A DNA stretch of 64,000 bases, from NCBI GenBank assembly GCA_956465555.1, contig OY101117.1, forward strand, positions 1,736,001 to 1,800,000, written 5' to 3'. Each line of letters opens with the position of its first letter. Position 1 is the stretch's first letter. A model generated the notes under the pieces. The model was not told where the DNA came from and made no database searches. It saw nothing but the letters and a program-made list of their open reading frames with translations. The position numbers and the translations under genes were made by a program. Of the stretch, positions 18,210 through 30,600 are shown in pieces. Origin of the DNA: Nitzschia sp. pyKryTriq1 (lineage: Eukaryota > Bacillariophyta > Bacillariophyceae > Bacillariales > Bacillariaceae).

Positions 18210-20902
18210 TCAATGAAGGCCTTCAAACGAAACAACGTCCAAGCGGCCGAGCGAGCTATTCAATCCCTTCTCAAACAGTTCCAGCACAGAGTCCTGCCTC
18301 TCCCATGCATCAACTATCCTGCGCTTTTGCTCCAACATTTGTGCGCGTTTGAGTCGCACCTTTTCTAGGGCTGCTTTGATTTCATCCGCGTCGTTTTGTT
18401 TCATTGCAAAAGACAAGTTCTCCCTCCAATTTGGACACAACCTTTCCAATGCAACTACCCTCTCACTATCATTCTCGATCGACGAGATAAGTTCAGTAGT
18501 CTTCGCCCTACCAGTCTGGCTCAAAGCAGAGAGGTGGACATGACCATCTGCGGAATTTTTCGATGATTCATCTGATTCTGTGCCAGTATCATCAAAAAGT
18601 CCCACCAGCTGTTCAATTCCATTGTCAGAGTCATCGTCGTGAAAAAGCAAATCCCAAGAGCAAGGAGTAGCCTGCTCCTGGGTGAAAAAAATAGAATTTT
18701 GTGAAGGGGGTACTGATGGGACTTTTTCGACATTTTGCGTGGCAACTAGGCCCTGCCAGAGAGAAAACGTGTCGTCTCCAATGTTCGACGCATGAAAGGA
18801 TGCCTGCTTCCACTGTTTCCTCCGGATTCGATCTGTATACTCCACACCCTTCGAGTATTCAATGTACTTGTCTTCTCCAGCATCAAAGATCGGAAGAGCA
18901 TCATCATGTTCAGTTGGGACATCGTTTCCGTCTGTTTCCTCTGGAATGGCCGGTAGTCCTGCTTTCCTTGGAAACGTAGCTCCCCCATCATCAATTCCCT
19001 TGCTCTTTTTCGAGCCACACATAAGCTGTGTTAGGGTGACCTGAACGTCTGGGTAATTTGGAAACAATGCGGGTGAGTTTTAAAGGGGATCATCCACAAC
19101 ATCGAGTGTCTTGACTTACATGGGGTATCAGGGAAGAGCACTGTCTGCGCATGATTTACAATGTCTCGGGGAATCTGGCTACTTTCCGTTTCAGCCGCCA
19201 CCTCGAAATCTGAAGTGTCGGGCAAAAAACGATAACATCTTTCTTCCCCTGAAATTATTTTATTTGCCTCCTGCTTTTTCCGCATATCTCTCCGGTGTTG
19301 TTTTAGTTTCCGACGAACAGTTTCCAAACGCCCTTCATTCAGTTCACATGTCTTTTCCATTTTTTGTACCCGCCGAATCAAAGCCTTTTCCACTGCAGGA
19401 TCGGAGCGAGCAAAGGTGACGTCGCCATTCTTGTCCATCGCATCTGTGGATTTGCTGCAGGGACAAGTGGTACAGAGGGCGCACGTCCCCTTGCGGGCAC
19501 GCTTTCGTTTTATGATATTCGAAGTTGATTCTTCATATTGGTCTTGTCGATTCGGCATGTTTTCCTTCTCCGTAGATGAGTCTACTATCACAGAACGTCC
19601 ACGTTTGCGTCTTTTGGGCAAGATTTCCTTGAGAACTGAAAAGTGGGCTTTGTCATCGTCGCCCTCTCGACCAAACTCGAATGGATCTATTGCAGCGGCG
19701 GTTGGTTGCTTGCCTCCCCTTTGATTGATCACCGCTCTACTATTGCTCAAAGACTCGCTTCGCATGACATCACAACCATTTATGGTGGAATTTGTCCTCG
19801 GCTCTCGTTCCACAAGCTTTTTACAGAAGGAAGTACCTGTGTCTTTGCTCTGCCGATCGGACGTGTCACCTAAGGCCGACAACACGGGAGGTGCTTTTTC
19901 CGTGTCGATCAGAGCAGGATTCGAAGCGGGTTTTTCCTTGACTATGTGAACGACGTCGTTTGATACTTGGAACTTTCTTTGTGCCGTACTGCTACTGTGA
20001 ACTTCATTTGTTTTTGTGATCACCTGAGATCCAGTGGACGATTGATCGGCGTGTCGTGTTCGTTGATTGACCAGCTCTTTGATGTATGCTTTCGCCACCT
20101 TCTTCTCTTTCACTGTCAGCAATCGTCCTAACTGTCCTTCCAGCTCCGCTAGAAATTGCTTGAGGGAAGATTGCATATCGGTCGTACTGAAGATGGCATC
20201 GATTTGAGCTTTGACAGATTGGAGATCATCGTGGCCTGGCTGGTCTTCGTCGCGAGGCGTTGGCCCCGCGCTTTCCATCTTTGCCCCGTTTTGAGATTCT
20301 GAGTCACGGCAAACATCCGAAGAAACCTCATACGACCGCGAATGGGAAGTGGCCCTAGGTTGAATGGTGGCAGACGACATAATAGTTACTGTGGCATTTT
20401 CGGGCTGCAAGACGGGGGCCACTGGCTTCGTTTCTCCGGTGTCGCTTTCTTCGGCTTCGTGAAAAGAAACAGGTTCTGCGTCTTCAGGGGAAGGTGCGTT
20501 CCGGTTTTTCTGATCCTCCGCTGTTTTGCTTGGAGTCGATGATGGTTTCTTTGTATGGATATCAACATCGCGCTTTTTGCTCCTCGAAAAGACTGGATCC
20601 AACAGGGCGTCATCGTCGTCGTCCTCCGAACTTGAAAAAGACGGCAGACTTGACGTGAAGCGAGAAGGACCAATCGGCATCTTTCGTTTCGCACGCAGAT
20701 CCTTATCGTCCTGGCGTAGAAATTCCTCTTCCATTCTTTCCAGCTTTGAATACGCTTTGTAACAGGGTATCGGTGGAAATGGCCTCATTCTTCGCCGTGC
20801 ACTGGAGCTGGAGCTGGAGCTCTTGGCACGAGCTTTCGAAGGTGCCGGCATTGCTCGGTTCGGTGCCTTTTTCACGTGACAGCGAGACAAGGAAAAGGTC
20901 AT
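18210..20902 (-). CDS. Unknown nuclear-type protein with cysteine cluster and coiled coil
   Basis: Two exons, 20902-19120 and 19048-18210 (phase 1), give 873 residues. I do not recognise the family. Visible parts are a Ser/acidic-rich N-terminal third ([22 protein letters not shown]), a basic nuclear-localisation-like stretch (ILPKRRKRGRSVIV), a compact cysteine cluster (CALCTTCPC), a predicted coiled coil (RVQKMEKTCELNEGRLETVR then RKLKQHRRDMRKK) and a helical C-terminus. The ATG at 20902 (MTFSLSRCHVKKA) is used because the open frame above it starts only with TTG. The cluster could bind a metal. A chromosome- or DNA-associated role is possible but not shown. Confidence 0.7.
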
Positions 20903-21809
20903 GGCAGATGGCAGCAGACTAAGATCAAATTGTATAGTCTTCGTACATTCAACGTTGAACCAAGGTTGAACCAAGGTTGAAAGTTGAACGTTGACAGTTA
21001 AAATGAGAAGTGACAGGAATTTTGGCCTTGTTATGCTTGTTGCTTGTTGCTTCGGCCTCTGCGTTCGAAAAAGACGTTTGAAAACGACTGCAAAATAATG
21101 AACCGACTGACCCGTGCTCGCGCTTCCTCGCGCGCATGAAAAGAAGATGATGTCAATGTGTTTACCATCACAAGTACCAGGTCCTTACAAACGTACTGAA
21201 CATGGATCGATGACGTCTCTATCGTAGAAAAGGATAAGGGGCTACTACTACTAGAGAGGCAAAGTCGAAGCTAAAACGCTCTCTACTAGAGTATTAGAGA
21301 GAGTAGAGTAGAGTAGAGTGAGAGTAGAAATCTCACTGCCGGTACCATACTTGTACTTTATGGGTCACGACTATTGCCGATGACGCGAAAGCGCGTCTTA
21401 TTCTAGCTAGCATGACACCAAATAATAGAACGCACCCGACGGCCTCCCTCAGATGACGATTGATTGATTGATTGATTCAACTCAAATTCGAAAGTCTCGC
21501 ACTTTTTCTACCGGCTGTAGCTGGATATTTGATCTCTCTAATCTGCAGTAGTAGCTAGACTACCTCCTCGTACAGAGAGTAGTCATTCACAGCGTGCCAA
21601 AGTATGTTACAGTACGTTAGAAGTTTTGCGAAAAAGAACTAGCTTGGTTCATTTCTGGCCTTCAGGGAACAACTCCCTGGTCCACAAAAATAGTGCTGGT
21701 ACTAGGTACGGTGTGCACTATCAAACATATACTGAGACCAAATTGATACAGGAGGAGAGAAGAATGGTGCGGTGTGAAGTAATGTGTATGACAATGTAGA
21801 TGGAGACGA

Positions 21810-23156
21810 CTATTTGTCAGGGGCAGCATCGGAATTTTCGCGTCGAGCCGCACGTCGAGAGAGCTTCCGAGCTCTCTTCTCTTCTGCAGGAGTCATAAGA
21901 TTTGATGGCGGTACTTTTACTGGTTCAATCGTTGTCACCTTTGCAGAAAAAAATAGCTTCGTGGGGGCGCTGCTTTGTTTGGAAGAAATCGACCCTGGGC
22001 GAGGTGTCTCATTCATCGAGTGGTCTTGGTTTGTACGATGATTTTTGGTGCTGGAAGCGTCTTCGGACTCGTTGCGCTTTCCGTTCTTCCGTCGTGAATT
22101 CTTCCGCGCCTTTTTCCGCTCTTCTCTAGCCTGCGCAGAGAAGTGCTCGTCGGCAACTCTTTCGTCTGATTGTAGACTAATGGTAATGCGCTTTCGTTTG
22201 CGATCAATTTCTACCACTCTGGTTAGTAATTCATCACCTTCTTTGAAGAGCTCTTGAGGCTTCCCCACAAAGTCATCCCTCAACCGGGAGACATGACAAA
22301 ATGCATCTGAATGACAACCAATATCAAAGAATACCCCAAAATCCTTCACGTAGACGACCTTTCCTTGATACTTCTGTCCAACCACAAAATCAGTTACAGG
22401 CTTGCGACCAATACAATATCTCTTCCCATCAGACGTTTCTCCGGAAATGGCTTCGTCTCTTTCTGTTTTCTCTGGTACCTCCTGCTCTTGTTCCACGGCA
22501 GCCTGCTTCTCTTGGATTTCCTTGGCCGTATCTTTTCGCCCCCGACGACGACGACCTCTTTCTCTCCTGGAGGCCTCCTCCGCCTTTTGAGCAGTGTCTT
22601 CCCCTTCTTCGTCACCCGAATCCTCAGCATCTGAGTGGCCAGCAGTATGTTGGGTCTCTTCGGCTACTGCGATTGGCTTATCCTGCACGATTTTATCGAT
22701 TCCAGCCAAGTGTGTGTTGTCAACGGAAGATTCTTTTGAGCCACCAATGGCTATCTGGCTGTTAGCCGCGGACTTGTGCGTCTTGAGAGCCATATCATGT
22801 TTGCTATCGGAGCTTTTTTTCTGGCGTTTTGTGTCGATGTTTTTCGCGAGTTGTGCTTTTGTCGCTTGGAAGTCCGCTATTTCGTTCAGGACCACTTGCC
22901 TGGTTTGTTCGTCATCAGGTGACAATTGCTCAAGCTTTCGCTTCAGGTGCTTCGGCTTCTTCACCTGTTTGTTAATGTGAGCTTTCTTCCCAGGGTTCTT
23001 CGCCAAACGCTGTTTTGGGTCAGAGACATCGGGGAAACTTTTCTTGAAAGAGTTCCTGCTCTTTAATAGCTTCCCGACCGTGTTATCTTTATCTTTGGTA
23101 TGACTCTCCAAACGCTTTAGCCTGCGTCGCTCTTTGGCTCCTTCACCACCAACCAT
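21810..23156 (-). CDS. S1 RNA-binding domain protein, nucleolar-like composition
   Basis: Single exon, 448 residues. One S1 (OB-fold) domain lies at roughly residues 255-330: VGQKYQGKVVYVKDFGVFFD, HSDAFCHVSRLRDDFVGKPQ and FKEGDELLTRVVEIDRKRKR, ending ITISLQ. Both flanks are very basic and low in complexity, with KKPKHLKRK, RRERGRRRRGRKD and RKKARKNSRRKNGKR stretches and acidic patches, as in nucleolar proteins. The S1 fold binds single-stranded RNA. The partner RNA is unknown, and a plastid role is unlikely without a signal peptide. The ATG at 23156 (MVGGEGAKERRRLKR) is the first in frame. Confidence 0.82.
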   Translation of the reverse strand: MVGGEGAKERRRLKRLESHTKDKDNTVGKLLKSRNSFKKSFPDVSDPKQRLAKNPGKKAHINKQVKKPKHLKRKLEQLSPDDEQTRQVVLNEIADFQATKAQLAKNIDTKRQKKSSDSKHDMALKTHKSAANSQIAIGGSKESSVDNTHLAGIDKIVQDKPIAVAEETQHTAGHSDAEDSGDEEGEDTAQKAEEASRRERGRRRRGRKDTAKEIQEKQAAVEQEQEVPEKTERDEAISGETSDGKRYCIGRKPVTDFVVGQKYQGKVVYVKDFGVFFDIGCHSDAFCHVSRLRDDFVGKPQELFKEGDELLTRVVEIDRKRKRITISLQSDERVADEHFSAQAREERKKARKNSRRKNGKRNESEDASSTKNHRTNQDHSMNETPRPGSISSKQSSAPTKLFFSAKVTTIEPVKVPPSNLMTPAEEKRARKLSRRAARRENSDAAPDK

Positions 23157-23529
23157 ACTTTGAACTTCGACTTTATCTCTTTTAGTATTTTAGTATTCTT
23201 TAAAGGACAGTCGAAGTATTTATCAACTTTTAATTAAATCCAGGTCAACGTCTCTGGAGGTCGGTTCGATGAATGCTCACGAACAAAATTCGAAACGGAG
23301 GATATGACGGTGGGACAACAAAGGAGCGACAAGAGACATCAGCCTTTTTACACTCCATCCGAAATATTTTGAGGAGCATTTTCAATAGCGAGCGTGCGTC
23401 GTGCCATCTAAGAATAATTCGGTGGCTATCATGCACCTGGTACATACCTGGTACTCTCGCTGTAGAAGCCACCTGAATGTTGAGATAAAGCGCCCCGGGC
23501 GCAGCGCCCCCCCGCGCAATGCCCTTGTA

Positions 23530-23650
23530 AGACTTTGAGGGATGATTGGGGGAAAAGGAAAAAAGGGGAGAGGGGGAAAGAAAAAAACTCGCAGGTCCCC
23601 ATCGCGCAAAACAATGCTCTCTTCGCCGTTCGAGGTTTCCCGTGGCATTC
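23530..23650 (-). repeat. 121 bp dispersed repeat (matches 58830-58950)
   Basis: The reverse complement aligns with 58830-58950 over its whole length with only a few differences. It contains TTTTGCGCGATGGGGACC, a long pyrimidine tract and CCAATCATCCCTCAAAGTCT. Frames through the two copies share the phrase EHCFARWGPASFFLSPSPLF only because the DNA is repeated. Confidence 0.9.
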
Positions 23651-24152
23651 GCGCCAAAGAATGACACTTCAATGCCGAATGCCGATACTGTACCCATTCT
23701 TATTATCATACAACGAAATCATCGCATCATCATGAATGCTTTGCTGGTGCTGGGGAAGAATGATGCACAAGAGGGGACGAAAAAGATCATAAACCTATAC
23801 GCAGCAAAGAAACGGCCACTTTCATCGACGACGACCCCAACAACGCTAGGAGCAAAAACCAAACAAGTCAAAGAGACTTCCAGCATCAATCCAATCCCAG
23901 GATGCCTTTTCAAAAGCTCTGGTGGCTGAATGGAATAACCAGCACATGCAAGCCCTGCTTCACAAGGGACAAGGCTTCGGGGGCTTGCTACGCATTGACC
24001 TTGCAAGGGATTTTGTCAAATCATGCAGAGCTCCTTGCACTTCAAGAGGCAGCGCTCGTTCCATGGCTCGGTCGGTTGGGTAATTTCCAATTCTTGGCGC
24101 GCTCTGGTAGACTGGTCTGTCCGTCTTTCGTTGGGGGTGCGAAGGATGGGGA

Positions 24153-24231
24153 ATCGCGATGATTCCCCACAGGATGTACTCCTGATTCTTCCCCATAAAC
24201 CGCTTTGCGCAAGAGCGGTTTATGCATCGAA
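24153..24231. other. Pair of adjacent hairpins
   Basis: GGGGAATC...GATTCCCC (24153-24172) and ATAAACCGCT...AGCGGTTTAT (24196-24222 region) are near-perfect inverted repeats with short loops, 25 bp apart. They could fold in RNA or DNA. They do not match a tRNA. Confidence 0.5.
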
Positions 24232-24589
24232 CTGGCCGTCTGTTTGGAAAAATGTAGCGGTGCGGTAGAGGTAAATACTTGTAGAGAGCTCTGCGCACAT
24301 CGAACATCGAATATTAGCGACATACCCCGTACGAGTATTTATCATACAAGTACCGGTACGCCAGGTCGGTGCGAACCAGTACGGTAACATCTTACCAGGT
24401 ACAATCTTAGTGCAGGATAGACCACTCTGCTTGCACTATCCGAGTGCTGCCCCTACCGGTACTTGTACAATACCGGTAGATATATTGCTGTAGGTCCCGC
24501 CCTACTACCTGTAGACTGCAGCACAGTTCCTGGCTGAAAAGAGGCTGCGCTTCTCGCGTGGACGAGAGACGGGTCGTACCGAATTCAAA

Positions 24590-26898
24590 ATGGGAAAAAT
24601 TCCTACCGGCAGTGTCAAAGGAAGCGGGTCGGTGACAAAAGAATCAAGGCGTACGCGTCCCAAAGGAGGAACTGGTCTGAACGATCTTTTTGTCGCCGTT
24701 TTCGGTGTCGGATTTGTTGTCTCGTTGAGTCTGAACATTTTGCACATTACTGGAAGTATTGAGCACTCCCATAATACACCTTTGCACCAAGCAGTTGTGG
24801 ATTTTAAACAAGAATCTCGGAGACATCAGACCGGGCGCAATGGAGGTGGGATAGACGATACTATCAGATTCGGGGAGCTGAATTGCGACGCCTACGGGGG
24901 GCCTCCGAAAGAAGTTGCAAAGGAAATGGTGTATTGGCAGGAGCTCCCAGAAGATGCTCAATGGGTTTCGCCGTTCAAGCACCCCAGTGAAACCAAGTAT
25001 CTCACTTTTGAGCCTGACGGAGGTACGATCACGATGAATTCTGTATTGAGAAAGGTTGCGGATAATCGGTCTCCACAAACACATGTGTACCTCATTTCTT
25101 CGTTGCCCATTTTTGCTGCGAAATAGGGGGGTGGAATAACATCCGAATGGGTAAGCTCGACCCGGTGGGTGTTATATCTAGCACACACGCTTCATTAAAC
25201 TTACAAATTCTTCTGCTCTCTAAATGCAGCTATGGTTAGTTCATTGTAAGAGTATGCGTGGGGCCTCCATTTTCACCTGGCCTTCTTTCTAACTTAATGA
25301 TTTTTCCGTGATAAAGGAATCCGTCATTGGGTTGGCGTTAGCAATGGGGCGAACTCTAGTGATGCCACCGGAGAAGCGAATGTACCTACTGGGAAAAAAT
25401 GACAATAGTCAGAAGAAACATTTTTCCTTTGTTGACTTCTATCCCATCGACGAAATCGCAGCAGAGCATGTCGGGCTAGACATCATCAGCATGAAGGAGT
25501 ACCTTGAGAGCCAGGCGATGGCCGGAAAGCTCAGGAACAAGGTACGACCCGAAACGTAAAGTCTCTCGCCTCCATATCTGTTTCCAACCGTTCTTCAGTT
25601 TACAGGTATGGTTGAGTTTCCTCCTGGTAATCGCACAGAATGGGATGGAATCGAGCAAAAAGAATATGATATACTGAGGGAATATCTTCGAAATGTGACT
25701 GACACGCCAGTTTGGCGACCAGACAAGTGCCTGCCTGCTTTTCCTGCTTCTGGGGACCACAAAGATGTTGCACTCCTGCAAGGGCTTGTTGAAAGAGCAA
25801 GAAAAAAAATTGAACCAGGAAACCCGGTCCCTGTCGACGGTCCAGACCCTTTACCTCGGCTGGAAGAAACTCTCGCTTCCAGAACGAGGCTTTGCGTCTA
25901 TGACGAACAAATGCAAGCTGCTCCAGGGCTTCATTTTCAATGTAACCACAAGTTGAAGATCCGACTCCTTGTGCATTTCTACGCCTTTCTCTTCTTTGAG
26001 GACTGGAAAGAAGATCTATTCATGAAACGTTTCATCCGCGACCATGTAAGGTAAGCCATCGTGAGACATTTCAACTGACACATTGAACCACATTTCTGAC
26101 GTCTGGTGGCCCTATACCTATTGACCGATACAACAGGTATATAGATGAAATCCAATGTGCTGCGTAAGTTTTTACAGTTCACTATAATTCCGTTGCGATG
26201 TCCCCCTCCTTTTCTCATTGCTGTCTCTCCGTTGATTCGCATCAGGGCAAGGGTTGCTGCTGCCATCCGCGAGCACGCTCGCAAGCGTGACCCAAATGGT
26301 AATCCGAATGGTATCTTTGATTCGTAAGTACAAACCAAAGCTTTTGATGTGAAAAGGGAACGAACAAATGTTCTTACAGTTTTGTCCTAGATTTCACATT
26401 CGACGTGGGGACTTTCAATTCAAAACTACCCGCATATCAGCTGAAGAAATATACGAAAACTCGAAAGACGAACTTACGCCGAATTCCACAATTTTCATAG
26501 CTACCGACGAACGAGACAAGAACTTTTTTAATCCTCTCAGGTCTCATTATGATCTGCTTTTCCTGGACGATTTCAAGCAAGAATTAGAGGGTGTCAACAC
26601 GAACTATTTCGGTATGGTTGATCAATTGATTGCAAGCCGAGGACGTATCTTCTTCGGTTGCTGGTTCTCGACATTTACGGGATTCATAACGCGGCTCCGC
26701 GGCTATCACTCTCAGAATGAAAAGGCTCCCGGATACAAAGAGGGTGTATTGCCCACAACATTTTACTATGCGACCCTGGATCGAAAGTTCGAACTTCATG
26801 AATTTGCTCCTCTTCGTGGAGGATTCTTCAATAGAGAATTTCCAACAAGCTGGCGCAATATCAACATGGGTATTGGTATGCTGAAAACAAAGCCGTGA
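24590..26898 (+). CDS. GDP-fucose protein O-fucosyltransferase-like glycosyltransferase
   Basis: Eight exons, 24590-25022, 25127-25150, 25230-25234, 25317-25541, 25599-26050, 26137-26163, 26246-26323 and 26391-26898, sum to 1752 nt and give 583 residues. Family landmarks are TFEPDGGGWNNIRMAMESVI, ALAMGRTLVMPP, EFPPGNRTEWDG and, at residues 416-423, FHIRRGDF, the donor-binding motif. Later parts are IFIATDERD and DQLIASRGRIFFGCWFSTFT. One membrane segment (about 33-53) gives a type II Golgi/ER enzyme. The third exon is only 5 nt (CTATG), required to restore the frame and the consensus NIRMAMES. Acceptor proteins are unknown. Confidence 0.88.
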
Positions 26899-27615
26899 TA
26901 TATCTAGTCATGGGCCTGAAGAGTTGTCATTATTGGGTTGGGACATCAGTAATCTTGTCTCGTGGAAAGAACGATTTTTTGACCAGCCACTCTTTGCTAC
27001 AGTCTGCAGTTGTTTTGATAAGAGCGAGGAAACTCCTACTAGTAGTAGCGAGTACTAGTCTAGTAGTCGCCGCCGAGTAAGATCCAATGGCTTTCTTCTT
27101 GTTGGTTAAGACATTTTTACAATAACTAGCTACGTACCGGTATTCTTCCATCTGCGACGGAAGACAAGAGACATTCAGTACCAGGTACCAGACCGGTACG
27201 CAGTACTCCCACCTAGTTCTGTGGAGCTCGTGTGGGCTCGAGGTCTCATAGAATCAGGAATCATGATTCCTGATCAGAAAAGTCTCAAGATCGGACCTCC
27301 TTTTTAAAAAAAATTGTTCTAACTTCAATCACGGATTCCTTCCAATTCGTGACCGCACCACTACCACCAAACGTTCTCGCTCTGAAGATCAGCGAGAGTT
27401 TTTTAAGAATAATATCATCATCATGAACTATTACCCTTGCTGGAGTCTCTCTCTCTCTCTCTACGAAAACAAGCATAGAGAGCAGCCATAGTTTGTTTTG
27501 ATACCGATTGTTGAATAATCATATTCAGTCTTTGCACTACAGTCAGAAAAGGAGTCATCTTGGTAGCTATTTTTAAAAGTTAAGAGCATTCGATACAAGT
27601 ACAAATTTAAAGAGA
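26899..27615. other. Intergenic region with a perfect palindrome
   Basis: No gene. It includes TACCGGTA at about 27135, a 22 bp perfect palindrome at 27253-27274 (ATCAGGAATCA and its mirror) and a CT microsatellite near 27446-27462, upstream of NOP14. Confidence 0.6.
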
Positions 27616-30600
27616 ATGGGGAAGAACAACAGGAGCACCAAGCCAAAGCGATCGGCTGGATCGCTTCCCAAGGGCCTTGTCCATCGAAAGGGCTCAGCAC
27701 CGGCCGACCCTGGGAACCCCTTTGAAGTAACCGCTAGAATGAAACGCCCAAAATATCTGGTCCACAACCGACCTGTCTCGAAACCAAAAAGCACCAAACA
27801 TGCCTTGGAAAGTCTTCAGCGTCGCCAGGTGCAGTTGAGAACTACTCTCAAATCTTCAAAGAAAGTTAACGTTTTGGTTGACAAGCGTATTGGAGAATAT
27901 GATCCAAGCATGTCTTCATCAGACCAAATGTTGGCGCGTTTGGTCAAGGAGAGAACCAGACAATCTCGGAGGTCGTCCAAGTTTCGTCTCGACGACAGCA
28001 ACGACAATCTCTTGACACACAAAGGGAAACAACTAGACCCCAACAAAACAGAAACTATATATTCGGACGACGAAGACGACTACGGTAATCTTGAGGCTGT
28101 TGATACTGAGTTACACTTCGGTGGAGCTAGAATGAAACAGACATTGGATCCCTATGGGGGGTCCTCAGGAGCTGATTTGGCGCAGGTTTACGGCCAACGA
28201 AAGACAGAATTAGATGACTTGATTGCGAGACGGAAGACTATCAAAGCGGAAAAAATGCAGGCAAAGGAGGCACAGGTTGAAACAGTTGAAAAGTTAGATG
28301 AGGAGTTTGCCGAGCTGTCAAACTTGCTGCTTTTTAGGAAAGACCAGCCTCGAAGTACTAAGACAGCCATTCCAACGGAGGAAGAAAAAGATATGAACGA
28401 GTGGAATAGTGAAATGAAGCAAATGATGTTCAAACCGAAGCTTCGTGCCACTGATCGAACAAAAACACCGGAAGAGATTGCGAAAGATGAAGCTAGTCGA
28501 CTTCATGAGTTGGAAACAAGGAGAATAGCCAGGATGCGTGGCGATTTCGCCGACAATGATGATTTGTCTGATATTTCGATGGACGGCGCGGGCAAGCGAC
28601 AAAAAACCAAACGTCGCATCGCTGCTCGAAATCCTGATGAGCTGTCGGATTCGGAGGACTCAGGTTCGGAAATTGACAAGCTAGAGGCGAGATTCACCCC
28701 TGACGGTCTGAAGTACGTCGATAGGGCGGGCAACATTGTTGAGAAAGACCCGCTTGGCGGAGAAAATGAATCGCAAAGCGGAGATGAATCTGAAGACGAT
28801 TCCGCTGGTGATACACAACAACATCCATTACCAAAGGGTGCGAAAGTTCAGGGAAACTACCGTGTAGCGGAGCAGTTTGATGGTCGAGAAGCGTGGTATG
28901 ACGGTGAAATCACGAAAGTTCACATACTAAATGACGGCAGCGTCCGATACGACGTAGAGTACTTGGTGAGAGGAGCATCATGTCCTAGACATAACTTTCT
29001 CAGACGTGTGCTGTTTCGCTAATGTCGCGTTTTGTTTCTTCACAGGATGGGGATTTCGAGGAAGATTTGTTGCCAGAAAATGTTCGACCAGCAGAGAAGA
29101 TAAAGACTACAGAGGCCTTGTCAGATGGCAAAGAGCCCTCGTCTGCAAGCAAAGAGATACAACTGAGGCGAAACAAGGCACGCGATAGGGCAAGGTAAGA
29201 CTGATTTTCGGCAACATCGTCACCGGTAACGGGTTCAAATCTCGCCAACAGAAAGCGATTGGAATATTGCTGTTCGTCGTACTGGCGTTCGTGGGATGAC
29301 TTTGAGGCGTTTTGTTTCTCGTCATCCCGCAAGACTGGACCTGTCACCAAAAGAAATTTTGTTGTCACATAGTACCCTTGCTAGCGTTCTACTATCTTGT
29401 GTCTCCTTGGCAACAACATCCTAACCCGTCTCTGCATCTCCATTCACCAGAACTGAAATGCCGTACATCTTCGAAGTCCCAACCACTCTAGAGGCCTTGC
29501 ACGAAATTATCGCCAGGTATGCATTGACGGGTAAGGATGCTACAACAATCATTGAAAGGATATATGGGGCGAACTCCGTGCGTTTAGATCATAGAAATAC
29601 AGAGAAGATGCAAAATTTCTACGACGTCCTCTTGAGACGATTCATCGCAGTTGGAGATTCTATTTCTGAATCTGGAGATGGAGGTGAAGAGCTTGGGCGA
29701 GTCGATCAGCTTCACTGCCTGACGAAAGTGCTTTATGCAATGGCGCAAGATTTTCCGGAGGCGGCGGGTGCGGTGTGGAGTCGGCGAGTTGGTATTTTTC
29801 AGAACGCGCACGCTAAACGTCTCAGGGATCTTGAATTGTTGTCGGAAGACGAGGGTCGGGAAGAGAGCCCATGGCTTAGCCCCGGGACATTTCTTCTTTT
29901 GAAAGCTTCCTCTGCAATTTTCCCTGGTACTGATAAGCGACATTATGTCGCTACTCCGGTCAATCTCTTTCTTGGCCAGATATTGTCTCAGACTCCAATT
30001 ATGTCGTCTTACGACATTGTATTGGGCATCCTTTGCTGTGGACTGCTTCTTGAGAACGGCATAGAGGCTAAACGAGTCGCACCGGAGGCTTTGGGGTTTC
30101 TCTCTGGGGTCATTCGTCTGTTTTCGAACAGTCCAGGCCAGTTTCCCCTGCCGTGCTTCGAATCGGCTTACCACATTCCTGATCTACAGACATTGCGAAG
30201 TAGTTTGCAGGAAAACAAGGGGGGCATCAGTGATATGCCAAGCTTGAAAATCGAGCGAGATTTTGTATCGACGAACAACCAACTGGTGTCGTTAGCGATA
30301 CTGGGCACTTGTCTACAAGTTATCGATTCCTTCGCCACTGGTCTACAGGGGTCGTTCAATCCGTCCGCTGAACCCGAACTTTTCGGTGAAGTAAGTCAGA
30401 GTCTGCTTACCCTTCGTCCCAAGGACTTGCCAACAGTTTTAAAGCAGAAGCTTGTAGCAACTGCGTCTTCCCTAGCAGACTTGTGCCCTGTTACCCGTGT
30501 TCCGTTGCGTCGTCAAGCAGAAAAGAACGATGATACCTTGGGTCTAAAGACCCTTGCACCAAGAATGGAAGATCCCGAACGTTATACCATGTCCAAAGAC

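Larger units (their letters stand above)
23157..24589. other. Intergenic region with repeat copy and hairpins
   Basis: Frames crossing 23245-23709 on the minus strand and 23546-23929 on the plus strand lie largely in a dispersed repeat and are not treated as genes. Two neat hairpins sit near 24153-24231. TACCGGTA occurs at about 24350, 24454 and 24470. Confidence 0.55.

Noticed and set aside
23245-23929. Opposed ORFs 23245-23709 (-) and 23546-23929 (+)
   Set aside because: They cross a dispersed repeat with purine/pyrimidine tracts, which creates open frames without protein-like composition.
29225-29250. T-arm-like GGGTTCAAATCTCG in the NOP14 intron
   Set aside because: No acceptor stem or cloverleaf can be built around it.
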